A stretch of DNA of 14,447 bases from Psychrobacter sp. (GCF_030454045.1 NZ_JAKDJE010000072.1:1-14447), one strand, 5' to 3'. Numbered from the stretch's first letter, positions 1 to 8,150 are shown. Translations and numbers: made by a program. Notes: generated from the sequence alone by a model not told the origin.

Positions 1-126
1 TAAGGCGTTGCTTATTTTTTTCAATGTTTTCTCAATTCTATACAGCCCCTAAGTAAGTAGAGTTCAATAATATACGTTGTGTCTTACAACTACTTTTGCA
101 AGAGGTCTATTATAACGGAAATGGTT

Positions 127-1689
127 ATGAAAAAAATTGGCTTGATTTCGGTACTGGTGGTATTGGTAGGGCTGGCGTGGTACGTCATTGCTGGCGCAAA
201 GACGGCAAGCACTGATGCCGATACTGAGACGGTGGTAAAAGCAGACACCCAGCAAGACTTGATCGTGGTGACACCGTGGGAGCTAACGTCCATGGATCCC
301 AGCAAGTCGGGGTTTATTTTTCAGCGTTTGCAGATTGCCGAGACGCTGGTCGATGCCAAACAAAATGCAGAGCTGAAGCCCATGTTGGCACAAAGCTGGT
401 CGTCTAATGATAAGGGCGATGTATGGACGTTTGTGCTGCGTGATGGCGTAAAATTCCATGACGGCTCAGTTATGAGTGCAGCTGATGTGGTCAAAAGCTT
501 GCAAGTTGCCCTAACCAAGCCAACCGCTCTAAAATCTGCGGCAATCTCAGAGGTGAAAGCGATTGATGACAACACGGTTGAGATCACCTTAGACAAGCCG
601 CTGATGTCTTTCCCTGCTTATCTGGCACATGCAACCAGTATCATTTTGGACACCGCCTCGTTCGATGATAGCGACGCCGTCACGCAGCTGATCGGCACAG
701 GGCCGTATTACGTCACCAAATTTGAGCCGCCACAAAAAATCGAGCAAAAAGCCTTTGCCGACTACTGGGGCGAAAAAGCCAAGATCCAAGACATTACTTA
801 CTTAGCCAATAGCCGTAGCGAAACGCGCACTTTGCTGGCACAGAGTAAACCTAATTACCTCGTATTTACCTTAGATTCAGCCAGTCTCGCCCGCCTACAG
901 CAAGACCCCAATCTACAAGTTCAGTCAAAGTCCTTGGCGCGTACCATCGAATACAAAGTCAATGCGGACCATCCGCTATTCCGCGATGTACGCGTGCGCC
1001 AAGCACTCAGTGATGCCATCGACAGACAAGCCATTGCTCAATCTGTGATGCATGCTGATAATGCCGCCGCCGCGCAAATCTTGCCACCGATTTTCAAAGA
1101 CTGGCAAATCAACACCCCAAACCAGAAGCCTGACCCTAAGGCCATCAAGCAGCGCCTATTAGATGCAGGCTTTACTGAAGGCAGTGATGGCATGCTCCAA
1201 AAAGACGGCAAACCCTTCAAGTTTACCTTACGCACATTCTCAGACCGTCCTGAGCTGCCCATTATCGCTACCGCCTTACAAGCGCAGTGGAAAAAACTCG
1301 GCGTCGATGTGGATGTGTCCGTGGGTAATTTTTCAGAGATTCCCTCAGGTCATCAAGATGGCACGCTTGAGATGGGACTCTATGCGCGTAACTACGGCAT
1401 GACCCCTGATCCAATCGGCTCACTAGTAGAGGATTTTGATCCACAAGGCAGCGATTGGGGCGTGATGAATTGGCAAAACCCAGAGCTGACCGAGCGTTTA
1501 TTGACGCTTGAGACGACCAAAGGTAATGATGTGTCGACCAAACAGCGCGTCTCGCAAATCATCTTTGATGAGCGTCCTGTCGTACCTGTGGTGTACTACC
1601 AACAAAACGCCGCCGCGCATAAGTCACTAAAGGGCTTAGAAATCGATGGTTTGGAGCGAAACTTTTATTTAAACAAGTTGTCTTGGTAA
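127..1689 (+). CDS. ABC transporter substrate-binding protein, family 5 (peptide/nickel type)
   Basis: Periplasmic solute-binding protein that captures a substrate (a peptide, nickel or a metal-chelate/opine in this family) and delivers it to the permeases encoded next. The 520-residue product has a basic N-terminus (MKKIG), a hydrophobic stretch at about residues 4-22 and an AGA site at 22-24 where signal peptidase I could cut. There is no lipobox cysteine, so it is probably soluble or N-terminally anchored rather than a lipoprotein. The family 5 hallmarks are a PWELTSMDPSKSG block near residue 50, then a W-x-F-x-LRDGVKFHDG block and an RQALSDAID block. I chose the ATG at 127 because GGA at 117-119 is well placed; an ATG at 121 and a GTG at 79 are also in frame. 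Length fits the family. It heads the four-gene operon. Family is sure; the ligand cannot be read from the sequence. Confidence 0.9.
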   Translation: MKKIGLISVLVVLVGLAWYVIAGAKTASTDADTETVVKADTQQDLIVVTPWELTSMDPSKSGFIFQRLQIAETLVDAKQNAELKPMLAQSWSSNDKGDVWTFVLRDGVKFHDGSVMSAADVVKSLQVALTKPTALKSAAISEVKAIDDNTVEITLDKPLMSFPAYLAHATSIILDTASFDDSDAVTQLIGTGPYYVTKFEPPQKIEQKAFADYWGEKAKIQDITYLANSRSETRTLLAQSKPNYLVFTLDSASLARLQQDPNLQVQSKSLARTIEYKVNADHPLFRDVRVRQALSDAIDRQAIAQSVMHADNAAAAQILPPIFKDWQINTPNQKPDPKAIKQRLLDAGFTEGSDGMLQKDGKPFKFTLRTFSDRPELPIIATALQAQWKKLGVDVDVSVGNFSEIPSGHQDGTLEMGLYARNYGMTPDPIGSLVEDFDPQGSDWGVMNWQNPELTERLLTLETTKGNDVSTKQRVSQIIFDERPVVPVVYYQQNAAAHKSLKGLEIDGLERNFYLNKLSW

Positions 1690-1742
1690 GCCGTTTTTAC
1701 CGCGCTTTTCTTTATAACACTAAAAAATTGTAATGGATAACT

Positions 1743-2681
1743 ATGTTTAAATATATTGCTCATCGAGTGCTGCAGCTGCTCTTGGTGGTCTGGTCGGTTG
1801 GCACGCTGACCTTTGTGCTGACCCGCAGCCTGCCCGGTGATATGGCGTACCGTATTGTCGCCAGTCGCTACGGCTATGACCAAACGGACGCTGCCGCCGC
1901 GGCACTGGTGCGCTCAGAGCTTGGATTGGATCAACCGTGGTGGCAAAGCTATTTTGATTGGTTGCTGGATTTGGTGCAGTTTAACCTTGGGCATTCTTTG
2001 GTCAGTGGCGAGTCAGTATGGGCGGAGATTGCGCATCAGTTTGGGCACACGCTGTCTTTGGCGCTGGCGGCATTGGCGATATCGGTTTTTATCGGGCCAC
2101 CACTGGGTTTGCTGGCGGCGCAGCGCCCCAATGGGGTGTTTGATCGCCTGACGTTGATGGCCAGTACCGTACTGCGTTCTGTGCCGATCTTTATCATTGG
2201 TATTGCGCTCATCACGCTACTTGCGGTGCATATAAAGTGGCTGCCGGCCGCTGGTTACGGCACGCCGCAGCATTACATTTTGCCTGCTTTGACGCTAGCG
2301 ATTGGGCTGTCTGCGGTGTCGGTTCGCGTGAGTCGCCATGCGATGGTACAGGTACAAACGTCTGAATATTATGATTTTGCCAAGCTTAAGGGACTGAGTA
2401 AATGGACGGCGTTTTGTCGGCATGGGCTGCGTAATGTGGCCATTCCGATTTTGGCCTATCACTCAGTCCAGCTGGTGTATTTGGTCGAGGGGGTGGTGAT
2501 TGTCGAGAGTTTGTTTGCGTGGCCGGGCAGTGGTCACGCGTTGGTACATGCCATCGTCGCGCGTGATGTGCCGATGATACAAGGCACCGCGCTGATTATG
2601 GGCGGGATGTTTGTGGTGCTCAATATGGTGGTGGATTTGCTCAGTGGGTTGATCGATCCGCGTATTGATTTGGCACGTTGA
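1743..2681 (+). CDS. ABC transporter permease, DppB/NikB type
   Basis: Inner-membrane permease, one half of the transmembrane channel of the importer. The 312-residue protein has the typical DppB/NikB layout: an N-terminal membrane helix (about 8-26), the conserved RSLPGD motif at 28-33, a periplasmic loop with GLDQPWWQSY, then a block of five further hydrophobic segments. The cytoplasmic EAA-like loop that docks on the ATPase is at about 208-231 (YYDFAKLKGLSK ... HGLRN). The C-terminus ends in a DPRID-type motif usual for this group. The start is the first ATG after a 53-bp gap from the binding-protein gene. No terminator is seen in that gap, so the genes are probably co-transcribed. The ribosome-binding site is weak. 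Confidence 0.9.
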   Translation: MFKYIAHRVLQLLLVVWSVGTLTFVLTRSLPGDMAYRIVASRYGYDQTDAAAAALVRSELGLDQPWWQSYFDWLLDLVQFNLGHSLVSGESVWAEIAHQFGHTLSLALAALAISVFIGPPLGLLAAQRPNGVFDRLTLMASTVLRSVPIFIIGIALITLLAVHIKWLPAAGYGTPQHYILPALTLAIGLSAVSVRVSRHAMVQVQTSEYYDFAKLKGLSKWTAFCRHGLRNVAIPILAYHSVQLVYLVEGVVIVESLFAWPGSGHALVHAIVARDVPMIQGTALIMGGMFVVLNMVVDLLSGLIDPRIDLAR

Positions 2682-2765
2682 TCATGAGCACCAAGCCATT
2701 ATCACCACCGCGATATCACACATGCAGTGCGCACCGACGCAGCCCACATGAGGAATTTTGATTTT

Positions 2766-3569
2766 ATGACTATTTTTAGAGGGGCCAATGCCCTCCAACC
2801 GTTACAAAAATTTGGCGGCCTGTTACTTATCTTGTTATTGGTATTTGCCTTTTTGCAGCCGCTGTACTATCCGATAGATGCCAACGTGCAAGAGCTGGGC
2901 GACGCGCTACAGTCTGCGAGCGTCAGCCACTGGTTTGGCACTGATCACTTTGGGCGCGATATGCTAGCACGGGTCGCGTCAGCCATTCGGTTGTCATTTT
3001 TATTGATTGTTTTATCAGTCGGCTTTGCGCTGTTTTTTGGACTACTGATGGGCGTGCTTAGCGGCTATTTTGGCGGCTGGGTGGATAGGGTTTGTACCTT
3101 TTTATGCGACATTATTATGGCGCTGCCGGGGCTATTGTTCGTCTTATTGTTTGCAGCGATTGCGCCAAATACCTTTTGGTCGCTGTATCTGGGTATCTCT
3201 TTGGTGCTATGGGTGGAGTTTTTTCGCATGGTACGTGCCATGACCCAGACTATTGCCAGCAGCCGAGAGATTGAAGCGTCACGCTTGATGGGTATGGATT
3301 TTTTCTATTGTTTTAAGCGTCATTTTTTGCCCAAGATATTGCCTGTGGTCGCCACTCTAAGTGCTTTTGCGGCAGGTAATGCCGTATTGGCACTGGCTAC
3401 GCTAGGCTTTATCAATGTTGGGTTACGTCCACCGACCGCCGAGCTGGGCCTGATGATGACGGAGCTGTTTCCGTATTATTATCAAGCGCCATTTATTTTT
3501 CTTCAGCCCATTATTGCCGTCTTTATTTTGGTACTAAGCCTACAATTACTCTCAGGAAAAATAAAATGA
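2766..3569 (+). CDS. ABC transporter permease, DppC/NikC type
   Basis: Second inner-membrane permease, the DppC-type partner of the preceding gene. The 267-residue product has an N-terminal helix at about 17-33, the hallmark motif HWFGTDHFGRDMLARV at 55-70, four or five later membrane segments and an EAA-like ATPase-contact loop at about 168-190 (EIEASRLMG ... FLPK). I chose the ATG at 2766 because AGGA at 2751-2754 lies upstream of it; an ATG at 2748 and a GTG at 2727 are possible in-frame alternatives. The gap to the previous permease is 84 bp, unusually long for this operon type. The stop codon overlaps the start of the ATPase gene (ATGA at 3566-3569), which indicates translational coupling. 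Confidence 0.9.
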   Translation: MTIFRGANALQPLQKFGGLLLILLLVFAFLQPLYYPIDANVQELGDALQSASVSHWFGTDHFGRDMLARVASAIRLSFLLIVLSVGFALFFGLLMGVLSGYFGGWVDRVCTFLCDIIMALPGLLFVLLFAAIAPNTFWSLYLGISLVLWVEFFRMVRAMTQTIASSREIEASRLMGMDFFYCFKRHFLPKILPVVATLSAFAAGNAVLALATLGFINVGLRPPTAELGLMMTELFPYYYQAPFIFLQPIIAVFILVLSLQLLSGKIK

Positions 3570-5032
3570 TCGCGCACACTGCAAAAGACAATGCTGCCAA
3601 TGTTGATAAGGCCGCCACAAATATATTGGTAAAAACTGACGACTTGGCGGTGTTTACCAAGTCAGGACTAAGCTTGGTTGAGCCGATTAGCGTCACCTTG
3701 TATAAGGGTCAAAACCTGACTATCTTGGGTGAAACAGGGTCGGGTAAAAGCCTATTGGCACAAGCCATTATGGGCGCGCTGCCTGACGAGCTAGTCAGTC
3801 GCGGTGATATTTTGATTGAAAACCAAGCGTTGACCAAGCCGCAGCTGCGTGCCTACTGGGGACGCCGTATGGCGATGCTGCCGCAAGAGCCAAGCCGTTC
3901 GCTGAATCCTACGATGGATGTGCTCAGTCAAGTGTGGGAGAGCTTGTATTTTGTCGCCAAGCAAGACAGCAAGGTCAGTAAGCAATTGGCACAAGACAAA
4001 ATAGAGACGCTCGGACTGGGCAAATTTGCGGCGTACTATCCGCACGAGCTGTCAGGCGGTATGGCGCAGCGTGCGTCTTTTGCGATTGCCACCTCAGGCG
4101 GCGCGTATATTGTCATCGCCGATGAGCCGACCAAGGGCTTAGATGAGATCAATAAACAAGCGGTGATTCATCTGCTCAAAAACGTCGCCCGCGATGGCGG
4201 CACACTATTGACCATCACCCATGATATCGATGTCGCAAGGTCGCTGAGCTTGGGTGCTGATGATCGTATCATGGTGATGAAAAAGGGTAAACTGTTAGAG
4301 CAAGGCCATGGCGAACAGGTACTTAATCAACCAACCTCAGACTATGCCAAACAGCTTATCGCTGCCGCCCCTGATAACTGGCCAGCAAAAGACCGCGCCA
4401 TTATCAAAGAACAGCTCTTATTAACCGTCAAAGACGTGAGCTTAGCGCGCGGCAAGCGGGTGTTGTTTGAGGGGTTGAGTTTTCGTCTCAAGCGCGCTGA
4501 AGTGCTTGGCGTGATTGGCGGTAGCGGCATTGGCAAAAGCTCATTAGGCGATGCACTCTGTGGCCTGCTTAAACCTGCCAGTGGCGCGATCACATGGCAG
4601 ACCAAACCCAAACGCCATCAAGTGCTCAAGTTGTATCAAGATCCACCTGCTGCTTTTGCTTCACATGTACCGTTGCAAATTCTGCTAAATGATGTCATCC
4701 GCAAGCATCGTTTAGATGCCAATCGTGTGCCTGAGTTATTGGAGAGGCTCAAGCTGGATAAACGAATTCTTGAACGTAACGCGCTCAATGTCTCAGGCGG
4801 AGAATTGCAACGGGTGGCGATTTTGCGCGCATTGCTCTTTAACCCTGTGCTGCTGTTTGCCGATGAAGTCACCTCTAGACTCGATCCCATCACTCAAAAA
4901 GAAACGCTAAATTTACTGGTGGCGCAGTGCCAAGCGCAGCAGTGTACGCTGGTGATGGTCAGTCACGATCACCACATCATGCGTCATTACTGCCATCAAG
5001 TGATTGATTTGGAGGATTTTGCCAAGTCGTAA
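3566..5032 (+). CDS. ABC transporter ATP-binding protein with two fused ATPase domains
   Basis: Cytoplasmic ATPase that powers the importer. In many Dpp/Nik/Cnt-type systems two separate proteins do this; here both nucleotide-binding domains are in one 488-residue chain, as in YejF. Domain 1 has Walker A GETGSGKS at 55-62, Q-loop Q107, signature LSGGMAQR at 162-169, Walker B ending in DE at 186-187 and switch histidine H219. Domain 2 has Walker A GGSGIGKS at 318-325, Q-loop Q358, signature VSGGELQR at 409-416, Walker B ending in DE at 433-434 and H467. Both catalytic glutamates are present, so both sites look able to hydrolyse ATP. The segment at about 259-270 resembles the start of the oligo/dipeptide transporter C-terminal region. 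The start overlaps the permease stop and has AGGA just upstream (3553-3556). Confidence 0.92.
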   Translation: MIAHTAKDNAANVDKAATNILVKTDDLAVFTKSGLSLVEPISVTLYKGQNLTILGETGSGKSLLAQAIMGALPDELVSRGDILIENQALTKPQLRAYWGRRMAMLPQEPSRSLNPTMDVLSQVWESLYFVAKQDSKVSKQLAQDKIETLGLGKFAAYYPHELSGGMAQRASFAIATSGGAYIVIADEPTKGLDEINKQAVIHLLKNVARDGGTLLTITHDIDVARSLSLGADDRIMVMKKGKLLEQGHGEQVLNQPTSDYAKQLIAAAPDNWPAKDRAIIKEQLLLTVKDVSLARGKRVLFEGLSFRLKRAEVLGVIGGSGIGKSSLGDALCGLLKPASGAITWQTKPKRHQVLKLYQDPPAAFASHVPLQILLNDVIRKHRLDANRVPELLERLKLDKRILERNALNVSGGELQRVAILRALLFNPVLLFADEVTSRLDPITQKETLNLLVAQCQAQQCTLVMVSHDHHIMRHYCHQVIDLEDFAKS

Positions 5033-5182
5033 GGACTACTAAAAAATAACCAACTGTTGATATTTTTTATAAAAGACGAGTTGATTTCATTGTTTTAACG
5101 TCCGTTCTTAACGATATCAATAGCTTGGCTGGGCGTATGTAGTAGCGTTACTTTTGCTTAACAACTGTACACGCGGCCATCG

Positions 5183-5212
5183 TTGACAGCCCAACTTTAA
5201 TCTGGGCATTAT
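5183..5212 (+). promoter_or_regulatory. Candidate sigma-70 promoter for the butanediol dehydrogenase gene
   Basis: A perfect -35 box TTGACA at 5183-5188 is followed after 18 bp by CATTAT (5207-5212), which matches four of six positions of the -10 consensus. Transcription would start near 5219, leaving a leader of about 45 nt before the ATG at 5264. The box lies in a 231-bp gap after the ABC operon, so the dehydrogenase gene can be expressed on its own. I saw no clear terminator for the ABC operon in the same gap. Confidence 0.5.
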
Positions 5213-5263
5213 GGATAGCGAGAGACCCTCACAACACATAATAAATAATCAAAGGAGCATGAC

Positions 5264-6328
5264 ATGAAAGCCGCACGTTTTTATGACAAAGGTGATATCC
5301 GTATTGAAGACATTCCAGAGCCTACCGTTGAGCCGGGTACGGTCGGTATCGATGTGGCATGGTGCGGTATTTGCGGCACAGACTTGCACGAATTTATGGA
5401 AGGGCCGATTTTTATCCCGCCATGTGGTCACCCGCATCCTATATCAGGGGAGTCCGCACCCATTACCATGGGTCATGAGTTCTCAGGGGTAGTCTACGAA
5501 GTCGGCGAGGGCGTTGATGATATCGAAGTCGGTCAGCACGTGGTGGTTGAGCCGTATATCATTGCCGACGATGTCTCTACCGCAGAAGGAGAGAACTATC
5601 ATTTATCAGAAAACATGAACTTTATCGGTCTGGGTGGACGCGGTGGCGGCTTGTCCGAAAAAATCGCGGTCAAACGCCGCTGGGTACACCCCATCTCAAA
5701 CGACATCCCATTAGATCAAGCGGCACTCATTGAGCCATTATCGGTTGGCTATCATGCCTTTGTGCGTAGTGGCGCAAAAGAAGGTGATGTGGCATTGGTC
5801 GGCGGCGGTGGCCCCATCGGTCTGTTATTGTCGTCAGTTTTAAAAGCCAAAGGTCTGACGGTGATTCTGACTGAGCTGAGTGCCAAACGTAAAGAAAAAG
5901 CCAAAGACAGCGGCGTTGCCGATTATATACTGGATCCTACCGAAGTCGATCTCAAAGAAGAGGTGATGAAAATCACTGATGATCGCGGCGTGGACGTGGC
6001 GTTTGAATGTACCAGTGTCAATGCGGTGCTCGATTCACTCGTCGAGCTGACCAAACCTGCTGGCGTGGTGGTGATTGTCTCGATTTGGAGCCATCCTGCA
6101 AAAGTCAGCGTGCACAGCGTGGTGATGAAAGAGCTGGATATTCGCGGTACTATTGGCTATGTGAATAATCACGAAGACACCATTAAACTGGTCGAAGACG
6201 GACTGGTCGATCTTGAGCCGTTTATCACCCAGCGCATCAAATTAGATGATTTGATCTCTGAGGGGTTTGAGACGTTGATTCACAACAACGAATCGGCGGT
6301 AAAAATTATTGTGAATCCAAATCTGTAA
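5264..6328 (+). CDS. bdhA: (R,R)-2,3-butanediol dehydrogenase, zinc-containing MDR family
   Basis: Cytosolic NAD-dependent dehydrogenase that interconverts acetoin and 2,3-butanediol, used in overflow carbon metabolism or for growth on these compounds. The 354-residue protein follows Bacillus BdhA closely in layout as I recall it: WCGICGTDLHE at 33-43 with zinc ligand C37, GPIFIP at 47-52, the GHE motif at 70-72 (H71, E72), and a catalytic-zinc glutamate at E157 in the IEP segment. The Rossmann loop GGGGPIG is at 180-186, with an acidic residue (E204) at the end of the second strand that favours NAD over NADP. The four-cysteine structural-zinc lobe is absent, as in BdhA. It ends in VNPNL, close to the BdhA end. 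A strong AAGGAG precedes the ATG. No acetoin regulator or other acetoin gene is visible nearby. Other polyol dehydrogenases are a less likely reading. Confidence 0.88.
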   Translation: MKAARFYDKGDIRIEDIPEPTVEPGTVGIDVAWCGICGTDLHEFMEGPIFIPPCGHPHPISGESAPITMGHEFSGVVYEVGEGVDDIEVGQHVVVEPYIIADDVSTAEGENYHLSENMNFIGLGGRGGGLSEKIAVKRRWVHPISNDIPLDQAALIEPLSVGYHAFVRSGAKEGDVALVGGGGPIGLLLSSVLKAKGLTVILTELSAKRKEKAKDSGVADYILDPTEVDLKEEVMKITDDRGVDVAFECTSVNAVLDSLVELTKPAGVVVIVSIWSHPAKVSVHSVVMKELDIRGTIGYVNNHEDTIKLVEDGLVDLEPFITQRIKLDDLISEGFETLIHNNESAVKIIVNPNL

Positions 6329-6398
6329 GCGATATTTTTGATGAAAATTGGCTTTGCAAAGTAATAGTCAATGATAAGAAAAAAGCGCCATTTTATTA

Positions 6399-6414
6399 GG
6401 GCGTGTTGAACATT
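6399..6414. repeat. Left terminal inverted repeat of the IS5-family element
   Basis: GGGCGTGTTGAACATT, identical over 16 bases to the reverse complement of 7096-7111. Its last base coincides with the last base of the transposase stop codon (minus strand, 6416-6414). Confidence 0.88.
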
Positions 6415-7020
6415 CATAATTTGAGCCAGATATAAGCACAAGCAAGAGCGACCGTATTCTCATAACTCTGCTTGAGCTTATCAAATCTGGTGGCAACCGC
6501 CCTATACTGTTTTAGCTTAGCAAAAGCGTTTTCTACTAGATGCCTGGTTTTATACAAGTCCCAATCCATATGGTCGTTAGAAGACTTGGTGTTTCGTTTT
6601 CGAGGGATGTTATTATGCGTCCCTGCTTGTTCAATATGGGCTCGTAGTGCATCAGAATCATAGCCTTTATCGGCACATAAAACCTCTGTATCACTCAAAT
6701 CAACCTTGTCTAATAAATCAGGTGCGACTTTAACATCGTGGGTTGTGCCATCGATAAAGACCCACTCAAGGTCTGCGTCTTTGATCAGTGACGTAAATAA
6801 TGCCATCAGCTTATTACTGCGAAACCAGCGCTGGTAAGCTTTATAGATGGTATTAGGCTTGCCAAAATACTCGGGTAAGTCGCGAAGGACAGCCAACACG
6901 CATGCGATAAAGCACGCCTTCAACCGTTTGTCTAAGATTTCCTTTGTCATAGATATTAAGTTCTAGTAATATAGATTTCAGTCTTGTCCAGTGTTCATCT
7001 TTGAGCATGGTGCGAGGCAT
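6414..7020 (-). pseudogene. IS5-family transposase, frameshifted and internally deleted
   Basis: The reading frame opens at the ATG at 7020 with MPRTMLKDEHWTRLKS and runs 55 codons to a stop at 6853. The rest, to 6414, continues in another frame. The break is near 6883-6886: the family motif GCPWRDLP reads GCPS before it and RDLP after it, as if the two G bases of a TGG codon were lost. A second lesion follows the first catalytic aspartate (VFIDGTT). The usual KAHQH...GG...TKIH section, about 50 residues, is missing and the chain resumes at HDVKVAPDLL, in frame. The second aspartate (ADKGYD) and the glutamate block (HLVENAFAKLK) remain. The product should be inactive even if the ribosome changed frame. 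That the gap is a deletion rests on family knowledge, not an alignment. Confidence 0.85.
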
Positions 7021-7078
7021 AGCGAACGATATCTTTTTTGTGTGAGAACTTAAAGATTAACCGTTCGCTATTTTTTTT
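7020..7078. promoter_or_regulatory. Hairpin over the transposase start codon, followed by a T-run on the plus strand
   Basis: TAGCGAACG at 7020-7028 pairs perfectly with CGTTCGCTA at 7062-7070 (33-nt loop), and eight T residues follow at 7071-7078. Read on the plus strand this resembles an intrinsic terminator, though with a long loop. Read on the minus strand the stem lies immediately against the transposase ATG and could hide the start from ribosomes when transcription enters from outside. Such guards are known in several IS families. Confidence 0.45.
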
Positions 7079-7095
7079 GCCATTAATTTATACCC

Positions 7096-7111
7096 AATGT
7101 TCAACACGCCC
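7096..7111. repeat. Right terminal inverted repeat of the IS5-family element
   Basis: AATGTTCAACACGCCC, the perfect complement of the left repeat. It lies upstream of the transposase start, so it is the end from which transposase transcription would begin. Confidence 0.88.
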
Positions 7112-7154
7112 TAGATCGATTTTGCGCGATGATTGCCTAATGCTATCTGTGTTT

Positions 7155-8150
7155 TTACCCAAGCAGCGGAAACTGATACATATTGGCATAAATCAGTGTG
7201 GCCACAAACACCATGATGACGCCCAGCCATACCAATGAGATTTGTCCTTTTGACCATGACATGCGCCAATTAATCTTGCCCTTTGCGGTCAGCCACTCCG
7301 TCACACTGATCGCAATGATCAGCCACAGTGACCCCAACAAAAACCCGCCCAGCACATCACTCAGATAGTGCTCGTTTAACACAATTCTACTCAGTCCAAT
7401 CAGCACACACAGCAAAACAGCCAGTGAGAGCAGCCGGACTTGACGAACAAAGCGAATGCTAAAACGAATCGCCATATAACCCAAAAACCCATAGAGCGCG
7501 ATGCTGACCGTCGCATGACCACTTGGGAATGAGTAGGTATGCTCATGCAACAAAATATCGACAGGGCGTGCGCGTTGAAACACCATTTTATTCACAAAGG
7601 TAAAGGCTGTGCTGCCGATGGTTGAGACCAGTAGCCCGATAATGACGTAAGGCTGGCGCACCACCATACACAAAATGGCAGTCAGTACGACAATCAGGCA
7701 AGTGACAGGCGTAGAGCCCAAACTGGTGATTAACACAAAGACATCTATAATCCCAGACTCGCGCAGTACGCTCATATGCTGCGATACAAACAAATCAGTG
7801 GTCACGATAGAGTCGGCTTCCACCACATCCTCAACCAAACCTGCAAACACTGCCAAAATATATACATTGAGCAGCGTTAAAACCGTGAGAATCAGACCAG
7901 AAAAATGACCACGGGCAAAGCGCTTGGCGATAAAGCCAAACAATACAGGGTATTTGTCCTGTAAACGTGTGATCAAGGGTAGGCGGGCGATATGTCCACG
8001 CAGCCACAGCTCACCGCGTGAGATCAGACTGAGCGCGGGCTTGCCATAATGAATCAATACATATTGCAGCACCCACAAGAAAACAACGATGGACAATAGC
8101 GCCATCGCCAAACTGAATAACTGCTGGTTTTCTTGTATAAATGCGATCAT
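7155..8150 (-). CDS. PAP2-family membrane phosphatase
   Basis: Integral inner-membrane phosphatase of the PAP2 (type 2 phosphatidic acid phosphatase) superfamily, whose members remove phosphate from lipids such as phosphatidate, phosphatidylglycerophosphate or undecaprenyl pyrophosphate. All three signature motifs are present in the 331-residue form: K188-x6-R195-P196, PSGH at 209-212 with catalytic H212, and S254-R255-x5-H261-x3-D265. Several membrane segments flank them (about 12-33, 84-104, 136-164, 168-186, 212-230, 238-256, 266-285, 306-322). The stretch at 34-80 is a basic cytoplasmic loop. I prefer the ATG at 8150, which has AAGGG upstream (8162-8166) and puts a membrane helix near the N-terminus. 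Longer in-frame starts at 8180 (ATG) and 8240 (TTG) lack a ribosome-binding site. It is convergent with the dehydrogenase gene across the IS. The exact lipid substrate is unknown. Confidence 0.9.
   Translation of the reverse strand: MIAFIQENQQLFSLAMALLSIVVFLWVLQYVLIHYGKPALSLISRGELWLRGHIARLPLITRLQDKYPVLFGFIAKRFARGHFSGLILTVLTLLNVYILAVFAGLVEDVVEADSIVTTDLFVSQHMSVLRESGIIDVFVLITSLGSTPVTCLIVVLTAILCMVVRQPYVIIGLLVSTIGSTAFTFVNKMVFQRARPVDILLHEHTYSFPSGHATVSIALYGFLGYMAIRFSIRFVRQVRLLSLAVLLCVLIGLSRIVLNEHYLSDVLGGFLLGSLWLIIAISVTEWLTAKGKINWRMSWSKGQISLVWLGVIMVFVATLIYANMYQFPLLG

Larger units (their letters stand above)
6399..7111 (-). mobile_element. IS5-family insertion sequence, internally deleted copy
   Basis: A 713-bp element bounded by perfect 16-bp inverted repeats, GGGCGTGTTGAACATT at 6399-6414 and its complement at 7096-7111. 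It carries one broken transposase gene on the minus strand. With these ends the flanks give a 2-bp TA duplication (6397-6398 and 7112-7113). If the outer G belongs to the target, the flanks read TTAG and CTAG, both fitting the YTAR target known for some IS5-family elements. Intact relatives are usually longer by roughly the length of the deletion described for the transposase. The element sits between the convergent dehydrogenase and PAP2 genes, where it disrupts no visible coding sequence. Confidence 0.85.

Noticed and set aside
76..90. GTTGT-GTCTT-ACAAC small hairpin upstream of the ABC operon
   Set aside because: Only five base pairs; expected by chance and without any T-run or known regulator motif.
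64..305. Minus-strand ORFs across the start of the binding-protein gene
   Set aside because: They are shadows of the clear plus-strand gene, with no start signals and no recognisable products.
2684..2761. A 25-codon ORF between the two permease genes (ATG shortly after the first permease stop)
   Set aside because: It has no ribosome-binding site, is not in frame with the second permease and shows no recognisable motif. It may be a decayed former start of the second permease, but this cannot be shown from one sequence.
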